64,000 bases of DNA, from contig OV277858.1 in the NCBI GenBank assembly GCA_922989275.2, positions 105,758,794-105,822,793 of the forward strand, written 5' to 3'. This document shows positions 41,497 through 52,449 of the stretch, in pieces. How positions within the stretch are numbered: position 1 is the stretch's first letter; each line of letters starts with the position of its first letter. Below the pieces are notes generated by a model. It was not told where the DNA came from. It made no database searches and worked only from the letters and a program-made list of their open reading frames with translations. This DNA comes from Gari tellinella (Eukaryota > Mollusca > Bivalvia > Cardiida > Psammobiidae). The position numbers and the translations under genes are program-made.

Positions 41497-44400
41497 TCAA
41501 CAGTCCAGCTCGTCCAGTAATTTCTGTGTAGCAGGTTCTTTCCAGTGTGGCGGCCATGTCGCCTTCACTGACGGGCGCTCAACAATGACGTCGTAATATC
41601 GCTTCAAGTTCGTGAACTTCTTGAATTCAACGCCAGACCTGACCATAAATGCCAGAAACGGGAAGAAGAAAACATCTGCCATAGTGAACTTGCCACACGC
41701 TAAGTAATCTTTGCCCTCCAGAAAGTCGTTCCATCTCTTCAATTCTTCATTGGCAGACTTGGCCTTCTCCTGAAGGTATTCCGCCTTTCTTTCCGCTGCC
41801 GGGGTCCTAAATTTGTAGTAAACGATTGGCAGCATAATCCCGGACTGGATGTTATCAGACTCGAACATTTTCTGGAATATAGCGGCCTTCTCTTTCAGGT
41901 CAGCTGGAATCAGTTGAATCTTGTCCTTGCCGTATTTGTCAGCTAGATACATACATATAGCATTGGACTCGTTTATAACCAAGTCGCCGTCTTTAAACGT
42001 AGGCAGCTGGAAAACAAATGAAATAAGCAATGTTCAATACACAATGTAGCAATATTGCAAACTTAATCCTTTACTTCATAAATACAGTGGAAAAGACGCT
42101 ACAGTGGATAATCTGTTATTCTTTCCCGTTTAAACGCAAACGTACGCAAACGCAAAGCACTAAAACGTAGAAAAGAACAACTTTTGGACAATTCTGATAT
42201 AAATCTTGGTGGCAAACAGTTTGGAGCCTGATCAGACGCCGGGTTACCCGGCGTCTGATCTGGCTCCAAACTGTTTGCACTGCAAATAATAGTTTTAGCG
42301 TAAACGCGTTTATTGGTAAAGAATAGCACAATCTCCACTGTATTCTGTTCCGTTTAAACGCAAACGGAACGCATACGCAAAGCACTAAGATGTAGATTAT
42401 TACCACGTTTTGTCAATTCTGACTATTCATTTTAATCTGTGTGGCAAATAGTTTGGAGCCTGATCAGACGCCAGGTTACCCGGCGTCTGATCTGGCTCCA
42501 AACTGTTTGTAATGGAAATTATAATTTTAGCGTAAACACTAAGGAGAGAATATAACGTATTCCCCACTATACAATGTATTCAATAAATTCCCCCACTTAA
42601 GAAAAAGTTCCATATAATACGGTAATGAATATGCAACAGAAGAAATATTCCTAATATCTAATTTTGTTTAAACCCTTTACCTTATAGCCTATTTCTAGTA
42701 TTTGAAGGTAGGTGACCAATTAAAGCAGGTTGAAAGTAAAGCAGAATGCGCCGTAAGGCGCATTCTGCTTTACTTTCAGCCTGCTTTAAGCTTACATATA
42801 TTAGAATATAGAAATATTCCCTATTCTATATATTCATGGCTGAGTCTGATTAAATTGGAACTATTTTCTACAGCGGAGGAATAAATAATAACCGCTAAAA
42901 GGCGCTTCTATGGGGGGAAGGGTTAAAGCAAGGGGAAAGTAAAGCAGAATGCTCTAATTTCAACCTGCTTTTATGGTCATCTGTAACAAGCTACAGGAGG
43001 GTTTAAACTTTAAAGTTTATGTTTGGATACAATTTTCGGAATAATTAATGGACACTTCCAGTTTCAAATTTTAAAGTCTAGCCAATTTAAGATAACTTTG
43101 GGTTGTTTTCTGTAATTTATTTCAAAATGACAAACAGTTCAGACCTTGATCAGAGAGATTTTGCGGATGCATTCGGATTTCGGTTTACACTGTTTGCTAG
43201 ACTACATGTACTAGTCTGATAAATAAGATATTTTTTGTTATGTATTCTGTTTTCAATACATGTATGTGCCACTGTTGCCTTATTCCTGCCTCTTTGCCCG
43301 GCACAGTGGAGAAAACGTTATTCTTTCCCGTTTCAACGCAAACGAAACGCAAACGCAAAACAATAAAACGTAGAAAAAGTATAACTTTTGGACAATTATG
43401 ATAATTCATGTTTATATTGGTGGCAAACAGTTTGGAGCCTGATCAGACGCCGGGTTACCCGGCGTCTGATCTGGCTCCAAACTGTTTGTAATAGAATTAA
43501 TAGTTTGAGCGTAAACGCGTTTATTGGGAAACAATAACGTTTTCTCCACATGTAGTTCATGCTAGGAAAAGACAAGTCTCTATGGAAATAAGGGGGAACT
43601 TATAATTTATAATCTAAGCTTACAGGCCAGTCTTACTGTTTGCATGACAAGTATTCTTATAGGGAACAATATGTTACCACTTAATATTCCGACCACTCAA
43701 AATCATCAATAATGCATATCCCATATATGACTGGCTATTTCAATGATCTGTACTTACTGGAAGATTTCGTTACAAACATACACGCAAGATACATGTATGA
43801 AGACACTATAGTGTTCATTTCATACTAAATACATGTAGCAAACAGTGCAGCCTTAGACCCTATTCTTTCCAAATAAATCCGCTTTAATACGCTAAAACTA
43901 TTATTTCCATTCCAAAACCGTTTGCAGCCAGATCAGACGCCGGGTAACCCGGTGTCTGATCAGGCTCCAAACGGTTTACAGGAAATTATATTTTTACCAC
44001 TCAGATTAAAAATGGACAGTCAGAAAATGTCGTCAACAAGTTGTCATTTTCAACCATCTATTGCAATGCATTTGCGTTTCGTTTGTGTTTAAAACTGGAA
44101 AGAACAAAATCTTCTCAACTGAATGTACATGTGACAGTGGAGAAAACGTTATTCTTTCCCAATAAACGCGTTTACGCTAAAACTGTTATTCCCATTGTAA
44201 ACAGTTTGGAGCCAGATCAGACGCCGGGTTACCCGGCGTCTGATCAGGCTCCAAACTGTTTACAACTCAGATTAAAATAAAGTGTTAGAAATTTCTAAAA
44301 ACTGACATTTTCTACATTTTAGTGATATGCGTTTGCGTTTCGTTTGCGTTTAAACGGGAAAGAATAACGTTTTCTCCACTGTAACCTCGAAACTAAACTA

Positions 44401-46509
44401 CATGTACCTTACAAATTCCATAATGCGTGTATGTACTTCAATTGCCAAAAAAACAAAACCTGCTACATTTGTGTCATATCTGGACCCAAACAAGGTGATG
44501 CTCCTATAAAAATTAATAGTCCCTCCGTTTACTACGTAAAAACCAAACTTTAAAAGGGCAGACAAGAAATATGAAGCTGACATACACTATGCCCTTAGTC
44601 TATGGTAAGGGGTAACAGACAGGGGTTGATAAAATTTTTAGTTGGGTTAAAATATAAGCTAACCTTCTGCATGCTATGGGTAACTTTATGAAAACAATTA
44701 CAAACAATTTGGATTCAGATCACACGCCCAGTAACTCGGCGTCTCGTCTGGACTCAAACCTTTCTGAAACTCTGATATTTGCTGAAATTGTTTGCTTTTT
44801 ATTTATATAGATATACATGTAAATCAAGTGTGAACATGTTCGCAGACGAGAATGTTTTGCAGACAACAATTTCATAGCGTGTTAAGTTTAGGTTATGTAA
44901 GCGGTTTGAGATTTGTAATCTTACAGTCAAACTATTCAACACAAGGTTACAGTCTATAGTTGTCGGTCAATCAACTGGAATTACAGTGGAGAAACCGTTA
45001 TTCTTTCCCAATAAACGCGTTTACGCTAAATCTAATTGTTAAAAAGGTTACCTTTTCTACATTTTAAAGTTTTGCGTTCGCGTTTCGTTTGCGTTTTAAC
45101 GGAAAGAATAACGTATTCTCCACTGTACAACGTACTGGAGCAGATCCAAACGTTCTGCTGACAAGGCGTACAGTGGAGAAAACGTTATTCTTTCCCAATA
45201 AACGCGTGAACGATAAAACTATTATTTCCTTTGCAAACAGTTTAGGGCCAGATCAGACGCCGGGTGCGTTTGGTTTTCGATTAAATGGGAAAGGATACTG
45301 GATTTTTCTCCCCTGTACAGTGTATGAATTGAGCGAGCCAAAGTTATAATTTCCGATTTTACCCACTTACTAGTTATGAACCTGTGGAGAGTACATTTGT
45401 ACTTTGCAAACAGTGTAGACTCTGATCAGTGGGCTCCTACATGAGTCGAGATAATGGATTGAAACTACAGAAAAGAATCACTGACAGTAAATGTATAAAT
45501 CAAAGACAAGTGTAAACTACATGTAAAAGCAAGATGAAGTAAAATTAACAGCTCATAGATCTACATGAGATTTCTGGCTGCTATAAGTAGATCTAGATTC
45601 ACCCTTTCACTGTTCGTGTCTGAAACGATCAATAAATTACATGTAGGGCACCTACCTAACCATGTTGTAAAAGGAGTAGATTTCTGTTCAGTGGAGAAGA
45701 CGTTATTCTTTCACGCTAACCCTTTCAACCCTACAGCCCTCTGTAGTGATTACTGGTTACATATGCAAACAGTGTAGACTTAGTCTCATCAATGAACCCC
45801 TGTGACGACAAGTTAACTTTTGACGGGAGGACAGCGTCTGAAGTCTAAAACTAGCTTGCTGTCTCTTACTGTACATACAGTGGACTATTGTAGACCCTGA
45901 TCAGAGGGCTCCTATAGGTCTACACTGTTTGACCCTTTCACTGTTTTTTGTTGTCATAGATCTACTTACAATGCAACAGTTACGAGTAGACTGTTTCAAA
46001 ATGCCTGATAGAAGAGTCCAAACCGGCAATGTTTAGGGTTGAAAGGGCTTAAAACAATTATTCCCAATGCAAACCGTTCGCAGCCAGTTGAAAGGCCGGG
46101 TAAACCGGTGTCTGGTAAGGCTCCAAACTGTTTGCCGCTCTGATTCAATTAAATAGTCATCATTGTTAATTCTAAGGGTGTTATTTTCTATATTCTATTG
46201 CTGTGCGTTTGTTTGCGTTTCATTGACATTTTTAAAAGTTATGCAAGCGTTTAAACGGGAAAGAATTACTTCTTCTCCACTGTACATGCCGGTTATACAC
46301 GTGTGTGTTATTGTTAATAATGTCACACTGACCTGTCCACGTGGATTCAACTTGAGAACCTCTTCAGACTTGTGCTGCTTTTCCGAAAACGACAACAGCT
46401 TCTGATCTATCCCATCCCACAGTCCATACTCCGCTAGGACCAGCATTGCCTTCCAGCAAGGGGCTGAACCAGACCCCCAATAAAGGAACATATTTTCGTT
46501 CTCCGGCAT
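41497..46509 (-). CDS. GST-D: rho-class-like glutathione S-transferase, two exons
   Basis: Exon 1 is 46333-46509 (59 codons, start MPENENMFLYW) and exon 2 is 41497-42006 (169 codons plus TGA), 228 residues. An in-frame ATG at 46542 would add eleven residues; the inner start is preferred because it gives the family length. Splice sites are CAG|GTCAGT and TTTTCCAG|CTG, phase 0. GSGSAPCW is at residues 12-19, LPTF at 60-63, NESNAI at 71-76, TMAD at about 167-170, then WPPHW and C-terminus LLDELDC. It shares the APCW, NESNA and terminal DC features with GST-A, defining one subgroup. It differs from the others in the linker (KYGKDKIQLIP versus SNDKNRLIP). The 4.3-kb intron is packed with MITE-A copies, including tandem and hairpin-deleted ones, and a MITE-B7. 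Function by family. Confidence 0.88.
42083..42342 (+). mobile_element. MITE-A, forward, with extra end stub, in GST-D intron
   Basis: A 17-bp stub TACAGTGGAAAAGACGC precedes the full copy, which begins at 42100 (TACAGTGGATAATCTG) and keeps an intact hairpin. Starts 77 bp from the acceptor. Confidence 0.9.
42343..42571 (+). mobile_element. MITE-A, forward, head-to-tail with previous
   Basis: The right TA of 42100-42342 is followed at once by TTCTGTTCCGTTTAAACGC, so this copy lacks its outer 20 bp. Hairpin apex AGGTTACCC. Confidence 0.88.
42668..42926 (+). mobile_element. MITE-B7, complete, in GST-D intron
   Basis: TTTAAACCCTTTACCTTATA and TTCTATGGGGGGAAGGGTTAA ends. Hairpin 42719-42789 perfect around GCGCCGTAAGGCGC. 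A second B7 hairpin fragment follows at 42923-42990. Confidence 0.82.
43045..43200 (-). mobile_element. MITE-B6 fragment
   Basis: TTAATGGACACTTCCAG, GTCTAGCCAATTTAAG and AAATGACAAACAGTTCAGAC; the hairpin apex has decayed. Confidence 0.55.
43301..43554 (+). mobile_element. MITE-A, forward, complete
   Basis: Left end GCACAGTGGAGAAAACG (TA mutated), intact hairpin, right end CTCCACATGTA with a small insertion. Confidence 0.9.
43858..44124 (-). mobile_element. MITE-A, reverse, left end lost
   Basis: Begins at CTATTCTTTCCAAATAAATC. The right stem base continues into GGAAATTATATTTTTACC, a short filler before CACTCAGATTAAAA. Confidence 0.8.
44133..44383 (-). mobile_element. MITE-A, reverse, complete
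   Basis: Near identical to 23298-23547 in the GTTAGAAATTTCTAAAAACT stretch, marking a subfamily with 'TGTAAAC' instead of 'TGCAAAC' at the stem base. Confidence 0.93.
44695..44885. mobile_element. B-type MITE fragment
   Basis: Hairpin ACAAACAATTTGGATTCAGA, apex CAGTAACTC, CTCAAACC; followed by TTCGCAGACGAGAATG and GCAGACAACAATTTCATAG. Confidence 0.5.
44982..45127 (-). mobile_element. MITE-A, reverse, hairpin deleted
   Basis: 146 bp with both ends intact. ACGCTAAATCTAATTGTTAA joins the left arm region directly to the TTTTCTACATTTTAAAG part. The deletion extends beyond the hairpin, so it is not a clean empty site. Confidence 0.9.
45169..45317 (-). mobile_element. MITE-A, reverse, right centre deleted
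   Basis: GATCAGACGCCGGGTGCGTTT shows the hairpin apex joined to the subterminal GCGTTTGG. Both outer ends remain (TACAGTGGAG, CCCCTGTA). Confidence 0.88.
45688..46284 (-). mobile_element. MITE-A, reverse, interrupted by MITE-B3, in GST-D intron
   Basis: Left TCAGTGGAGAAGACGTTATT; resumes AACAATTATTCCCAATGC at 46053; right end CTTCTCCACTGTA, 48 bp from the exon 1 donor. A tandem patch (TTTGTTTGCGTTTCATTGAC) extends the subterminal array. Confidence 0.83.
45716..46052. mobile_element. MITE-B3, nested, rearranged
   Basis: CTAACCCTTTCAACCCTA and TAGGGTTGAAAGGGCTTAA ends. 337 bp because the hairpin is duplicated or rearranged: GCAAACAGTGTAGACTTAG at 45764 and TGTAGACCCTGATCAGAGGG at 45890. Confidence 0.78.
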
Positions 46510-46709
46510 TATGCAATTCGACTTTGCTCTAGCTATATGCACCGCTCAACTGTTACACAACCTACTATGTCTAGACCAATACTCGTTCTGTGTATCGACT
46601 TAGAATGACTGCCCATGTACATGCAAACGCGGGGAAAACCGATGATGACTGGTTATCGGGAAATCACTCGGCATTTTCCGTCGAAAGTACGGCTTTTACA
46701 CGACACAGC

Positions 46710-46960
46710 TACAGAGGAGAAAACGTTCTTCTTTTCCGTTTAAACGCAAACGTACGCAAACGCATTATACTAAAACGTAGAAAAAGACAACTTATTGGCA
46801 CTCCTGATAATTTATTTTAATCTGAGTGGCAAACAGTTTGGAGCCTGATCAGACGCCGGGTTACCCGGCGTCTGATCTGGCTCCTTTAACTGTTTGCACT
46901 GCAAAAATAGTTTTAGCGTTAACGCGTTTATTGGGAAAGAATAACGTTTTCTCTACTGTA
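46710..46960 (+). mobile_element. MITE-A, forward, upstream of GST-D
   Basis: Complete; lies about 200 bp upstream of the GST-D start codon. Hairpin right arm CTGGCTCCTTTAACTGTTTG carries a 3-bp insertion. Confidence 0.9.
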
Positions 46961-46974
46961 TTATAGATCTTATG

Positions 46975-47190
46975 TTAACCCATCCATATATATTGGACAT
47001 AGGCAAACAGTGTAGACTCTGATATGACGCCGCATTATGCGGCGTCTGATCAGAATCTACATTGTTTGCTGATAGGAATTTCAATATAAAACAAAATGAA
47101 AATGAAAATTTTGACCAAGCATCCCTTTGATAAAAATGGACTTATCCAATATATAAGAATGGAAGAATTCACTTGGCGCAAATGGGTTAA
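46975..47190. mobile_element. MITE-B2, complete
   Basis: TTAACCCATCCATATATATT and GGCGCAAATGGGTTAA ends. Hairpin 47003-47069 (GCAAACAGTGTAGACTCTGA, apex GCATTATGC). Opposite orientation to the nested copy at 15298. Confidence 0.82.
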
Positions 47191-48378
47191 AATCATAATG
47201 TCATGTTAATGTTGTAATTAGAATCGTGTGTAGAACGCCACCTGTCATACATTTGTAACACAGAGTGTCCTGGTTTTTCAAACACTTAAGCATAATGTTC
47301 GTGGCCACAGCGCTCAGACATAATTAACCTTCGCTTTGGCGTTTTTCTTTGCTTTCAAAGAGCGGTTTTCAAACATTTGATACGTATTGAAAGACTACGA
47401 TGTTATCCGATACATTCAGGTTGATTTCATGAAAAATTTAAGTTTAAATTAAACCGATTATTGTCATAAAAGCGATGTGTCGCTCGGAGGTCAATTCATG
47501 TGTCGCACGGGGGAGAGGTGCATGTTTTAGGTAGAAAGCTATGGTGTCTAGGGTCGTCCCTATATTTCTCTATGTTTTTCTCATGGTTTATCATAGCTCA
47601 CGTACTCAATCACAGTATATTATAGTTAATAACTATGAAATTGTTGCTAACATTTTTATTTTGGTATAGAGCCTATCATATGAGATACTATTGTATAGGT
47701 ACAGACTATACCATGACAAGCAAAAAGCTGTGACTGCACGTACAGAAGAAACGAAATGTTCAGCCAATGCCTAGAATCTTGTGTAAGGTCTTTGCAAAGC
47801 CACCTACACCACGTTTTATGCAGTCGTCACCAAACGTCGATAGGAAACATAAGTGTACCCCTCTAAAAGCCGAACGCCAAAACGCCCTTGAATTCAAATA
47901 CCCCAAAGATGTTCCCCAATAATCGAAAATATCAATTCTAGTGAGAAAACAATTAGCTGGAGATTTAAAGCAAACATTAAACATCTTTGAAAAAAGGAAC
48001 ATCAGATACGTGGTACAGTTACATAACTACATATATGTATGCGATTTTGGAAGACTGGCTTAGGATTGTTTCATGGAATTTTTTTTATGTTTTATAGGGG
48101 GTTCCAAGAGCATTAGACAAATTGCCGAAATATGAATACGTTAGATCAATCAATTTCAACATGTATTCAGCTTAGTAACCCTATCTCTCTGTATACATGT
48201 ACATGTATGTATAAATCGCCCGTAAAATGTGTGCAAACCCTGCTATAAAGTTACGTTGAGGTGGTGTAATGTTTGTCATTTTGCATTACAGGTCACTTTG
48301 GTAGTTTAAAATGGGCTAAAAGTATTTAAAAACTGGAATTATCCATTTGAAGTAGTTATTACAGCCTGTCTCATTTTT
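47191..48378. other. No recognised feature, except a B6 tail fragment
   Basis: Mostly unassignable AT-rich DNA. 48232-48375 contains TTTGTCATTTTGCATTAC and AAACTGGAATTATCCATTTG, the right half of MITE-B6 without a hairpin. The 80-codon minus frame at 47760-48002 has no known motif. Confidence 0.4.
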
Positions 48379-48895
48379 TTAGATATGAAATAGTTTATCT
48401 ATTTGAACATTGAAAGTTGACAAAGTTTAACAAAAACAGAACCATATGCCATTGCATATGATCATGTGGTTGAAATGACTTAACAAGCTAATATATATAT
48501 AGTTTATTGAACATTATTCTATCAAACAATAATAATAATTATAATGATAACAATAATCCATACCTCTTTCAGAATGCCAAACATTAGATTTTAGCTTATT
48601 TAAATAGATTGTGTAATAATTATTAATTAATTTAATAACATTTTTTTTTAAAATATGAAATAGTAGATCTATCTAAACATTGAAATGTGATAAATATTTA
48701 CAAAATTCAAACCATATACCATTTGCATCATGGGGTTGAAATGACTTTACAACCTATCAACTAGTAATACAGTTTATTTTATCATCTGATCATAACAACA
48801 ATCCATACTTATTTCAGAATGCCAACCATCAGAGTTTAGCTTATCTTATTTAAAGCTTGTGTAATAAAAAAGTTATAAATTTAATAACAATTACA
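48379..48895. repeat. Direct tandem duplication, about 260 bp x 2
   Basis: GATATGAAATAGTTTATCTA ... TTCAGAATGCCAAACATTAG in the first half recurs as AATATGAAATAGTAGATCTA ... TTCAGAATGCCAACCATCAG from about 48651, in the same order throughout, at roughly 80 percent identity by eye. Confidence 0.75.
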
Positions 48896-49110
48896 GATCC
48901 AATAGCTATACATTCAATTCACAGATATCAAATAATGCAGTTCAGCTGTTGTCTTGTTTTGAGTCTTACCCCCGTACGCATCATCACAGTACCCCCACAG
49001 GTGGCGTTCTAAACGGTACAGTATCTAGATACATTGAGAACTTGTAGAGAGTCGCCCTAATTTGAGATAAAATTGCAAGTAAACTCATGATTTTAACCAT
49101 TATCTAAACA

Positions 49111-49205
49111 TGAAGTCGAACTTCGATATATCTCCGACTCGCTTTCAAAAACCGAATATATCCATATTTCAAATTTTAAACGGGGCTTATCAGTACAGTA
49201 TATCT
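49111..49205. mobile_element. MITE-D, left half
   Basis: AAGTCGAACTTCGATATATC, CCGACTCGCTTTC, TATTTCAAATTTTAAACGGG; stops at the hairpin apex. Confidence 0.6.
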
Positions 49206-49241
49206 TAAAGTAATAAAATCAAACTTTACAATTAGTCGACT

Positions 49242-49349
49242 TACAGTGGAGAAAACGTTATTCTTTCCCAATAAACGCGTTTACGCTAAAACTATTATTC
49301 CCATTGTAAACAGTTTGGAGCCAGTTCAGACGCCGGGTTAACCAAACTG
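49242..49349 (-). mobile_element. MITE-A, reverse, ends in the hairpin
   Basis: Perfect left end, then CGCCGGGTTAACCAAACTG and no further MITE-A sequence. The sequence after it (GAGACGACACTTTTAAAG, GATGACGTCATAAC) resembles the B1 interior. Confidence 0.88.
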
Positions 49350-49712
49350 AGAAATCAAAGGAGACGACACTTTTAAAGATGATGACGTCATAACTGCTGC
49401 AATGTCGTTTGCTTTTAAAGTGTCATCTGTTATTTCTCAAAACGTTTGATGACTTCAGCTACCGTATGTTCGAACTGGTCAAAATAAGAGATTTTTTCCT
49501 AAATAAATTTAACAATCATGGTGAGATGGATGATAATAGCAAGAGGACCATGATGACATGTAAACACGAGATAACGTTAAATCAGTTTGGTCCGGCCTGA
49601 TGGCCGCGCCAATAATATTTTTGTCAGGCCTTGTCAAAAGCAGGACCTCATTGTTGTCATAAGTGTGTTGGGGTCTGGGAGTCATTCTTCAGCACACCTT
49701 ACACAATATTTA

Positions 49713-50078
49713 TACAGCGTTTCCTCTCTACAACGGCCCTCCCAACAACGACTCCCTCCTTACAACGACCCTCGTCGCCATTCCCTAAACGGGACATAAA
49801 TGTCTAACGCTTTTACTGCTGCAATATTGTCTGCTTAAAATTATCGTCTGCTGTTTTTTTCTAAAAGTTACATAAAGGACTTCTTTTTACAGAAAACCCT
49901 TAATAACGAGTGACAAACAGCTTGAATTCAGATCAGACGCCGCGTAACGCGGCGTCTGATCTGGATTCAAGCAGATTGCAAATGTAAGCCAATTTCCCTC
50001 TCTATAACGACTCCCTCCGAACAACGAACACATTTGTTTGTCTTCCATTAGGTGTCGTTGTAGAGAGGGGGCGATGTA
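49713..50078. mobile_element. MITE-C
   Basis: TACAGCGTTTCCTCTCTACA and GTTGTAGAGAGGGGGCGATG then TA. Hairpin about 49913-49975 (GACAAACAGCTTGAATTCAG, apex GCGTAACGC), stem otherwise perfect. Confidence 0.82.
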
Positions 50079-50221
50079 TAACATATTATTATAACATTTG
50101 TTTTGTATTGACAAAGGTCTCTAATATTCAATTATGCCAATAATATGATTGAAAGAGCTTTTCCTGAGGATACTCCCTTTACTATATCAAAAAGGGGTAC
50201 CTGAATTTGGCGTGTAAGTAC

Positions 50222-50790
50222 ATTTTGGAAGCGACGTTAAACATTTAGCTCATTGTTAAATTGACTTTTGATTTCAATTTCTGAAAACGAAATCGGCTAC
50301 TGATACCAAATGTAATGTTACATACAGAAGCTGGTGTGACGGAGTGTTGCATACCATTTTAGGCCACAATATCATTGACCTTTGATCTCAATTATTCAGA
50401 ACAAAATCAGCTATCAAGTACAATAGATACCAAATTTGGTATTACACGTAGTACATGTTGTAATGACGGAGTGTTGCATACCAATTTTAGATCACTTTGG
50501 TCAACGTCTTGACCTTTGACTTAATAAAGCGCATGTGTATGGCCTATTTACTATTACACGTCAGCTAGGTTAAAACTTCGGTGTGTCAGTATGGCGCGTA
50601 CCATTTTCATTTGACCTTGACCTTGACATTTGGCCTCAATTATAGAATTAACTTGTCCTGAGTATATTTCATATTATAATGTGAGATAGGGATACGCATT
50701 GTGTCGAGATTTCATTTCACTGTGCCCTTGACCTTGACTTCGACCTAAATTATAGAAACAACTTGTCCGGGAGTTAATTTTCTTCTGTAC
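50222..50790. repeat. Diverged TGACCTTTGA-type tandem repeats
   Basis: Blocks of about 120-130 bp each contain TTGACCTTTGA(T/C), TCAATTAT.GAA, and GACGGAGTGTTGCATACCAT. Three to four diverged units. Confidence 0.6.
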
Positions 50791-50905
50791 TGTATTACAA
50801 TCACCACAGGCTTCATGTTAGACACCGAGAAAACTCAGAAAAGATAAGATGAGTACTTCTTTATTGCTTATTTTCAAATGGCACAAAACAAACACATTAA
50901 TTAAA

Positions 50906-51139
50906 ATTAAAAAGGAGAAGACGTTATTCTTTCCAAGTTGGGTTACTTGACTACTGATATGGTTTTTAACCCTTATCCGGTGGTGATATCGTCTGCTTCT
51001 AAATTGTCGTCTGCAAATTTGGTGAAATTTAGATTTATACATTTTTAAAGTAAAGAAACCTAAAGACGAGTGTCAAACAGTTCTGGATCCTAACTGTTTG
51101 TAAAAATCAGTTAAGTCGCGACCAGCAGGAAAAGGGTAA
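50906..51139. mobile_element. MITE-A fragment joined to MITE-B5
   Basis: 50906-50965 is a MITE-A left end (AAAGGAGAAGACGTTATTC). MITE-B5 occupies 50966-51139 (TTAACCCTTATCCGGTGG ... GACCAGCAGGAAAAGGGTAA) with a collapsed hairpin (TCAAACAGTTCTGGATCC, TAACTGTTTG). Confidence 0.65.
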
Positions 51140-51562
51140 GAGCATATTGTTTAAGCGCACGAAAAATTAACGTGTACCCACTGTGTCCACTAACTTACCG
51201 GTGATTCTAGTCTTGCCGTATGCAAACTAATTATTAAATACTGTTTTATGCCATGTTTTTTGTACAAATAGCGCCAATACAAGTGTTGAACAGTTTTGAT
51301 TCAGATTAGTCACCGTTTAAATCGGCTTATAGCATATAGTCAAGCTGATTATAAATGCATATCAAATCACACTCAGCGTGATAAAGTTTTAGGGACCCCT
51401 AACTACAGAAAGTAAAAGAGCAATTGCATAAGCCATACATGGCTGGTCCTTTTCAGTATGTCTTCATTTTGATAACCGCTAAATGTCAACAAAGTATACG
51501 ACTAAAGCAGAACTTGTTGAACTGTTTTGATCCTGATCTGGAATCGTGCCCCTCGAATGCTG

Positions 51563-51838
51563 TTAAGGACCCGTCTTATGCAACGTCGTACGACAAAAAC
51601 AGTCGTAAGTCAAAACTTTAAAATACGTATAATTTCTGATTTCTCCATCTAATCCTGTTTTCAAGACGATTCCAAAGAGACGTCACAAGGGAAGATTAGA
51701 TGGAGAAAGAAATAATAATTGAGAATTTTAGAATCTGACTTACGACAATACAAATTGCGTCATACATGTACTACGTTTGATAAGACTCTGGTACCCGTTT
51801 TATAAAACTTATACGACAAGGTCAAATGTTTTCGCAAG
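51563..51838. mobile_element. Fold-back element M9, complete
   Basis: GGACCCGTCTTATGCAACG and TCGTACGACAAAAAC on the left; TTGATAAGACTCTGGTACCC on the right. Internal arms GACTTACGAC / GTCGTAAGTC, TCTCCATCTAATCC / GATTAGATGGAGA. A further half copy follows at 51790-51865. Confidence 0.65.
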
Positions 51839-51867
51839 TCAGATGATTAAAGTCTCAATCATTATTA

Positions 51868-51918
51868 TTTATTTCGTTTGCGTTTAAACGGGAAAGACTA
51901 ACGTTTTCTCCCCTGTAA
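51868..51918 (-). mobile_element. MITE-A right-end fragment
   Basis: TTTCGTTTGCGTTTAAACGG to TTTTCTCCCCTGTA, joined to the M9 half copy. Confidence 0.75.
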
Positions 51919-52006
51919 GTCTTTCAACGACGTTTTAGAGGGCTTTGTCCTTCTCCTTGATAGAAGCACCTCAAATGCATAGCCATTGGTGGTATTTGAG
52001 TACGGG

Positions 52007-52257
52007 TACAGTGGAGAAAACGTTATTCTTTGCCGTTTTAAACGCAATCGAAACGCAAACACATGCAATAAAATGGAGAAAAGTGCACTTCTTTGAACAT
52101 TTTAACGATTTATTTTAATCTGAGTGGCAAACAGTTTAGAATCTGATTATACGCCGGGTTACCCGGCGTCTGATCTGGCTCCAAACTGTTTGTAATGTAA
52201 ACAATAGTTTTAGCGTAAACGCGTTTATTGGGAAATAATAACATTTTCTCCACTGTA
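52007..52257 (+). mobile_element. MITE-A, forward, complete
   Basis: Hairpin left arm altered (TTTAGAATCTGATTATACGC); right arm consensus. Lies about 190 bp downstream of the GST-E stop codon. Confidence 0.9.
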
Positions 52258-52262
52258 GCAGC

Positions 52263-52334
52263 TTAAAGCATGACAAGGTTAAACCGTAGCTCCTATAATA
52301 GTTACTTTCTGCTTTATTTTCACTATGCTTTAAA
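52263..52334. repeat. Degenerate B7-like hairpin
   Basis: CTTAAAGCATGACAAGG and CACTATGCTTTAAAG pair, with AGTTACTTTCTGCTTTAT inside. Confidence 0.5.
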
Positions 52335-52449
52335 GTTTAAACAGTATACAGATTTTTATAACAATACGTGATTTGCAAAAATTGTTATCAAGGAAATGGT
52401 TATGTTTGGTTTCGATGTCTTTGGTATACTGTGCAGTAGTCCGGCATGA

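Noticed and set aside
44982..45127. A possible 'empty site' of the hairpin module in MITE-A
   Set aside because: The missing segment extends well beyond the hairpin on both sides, so it is an ordinary internal deletion and does not show hairpin mobility.
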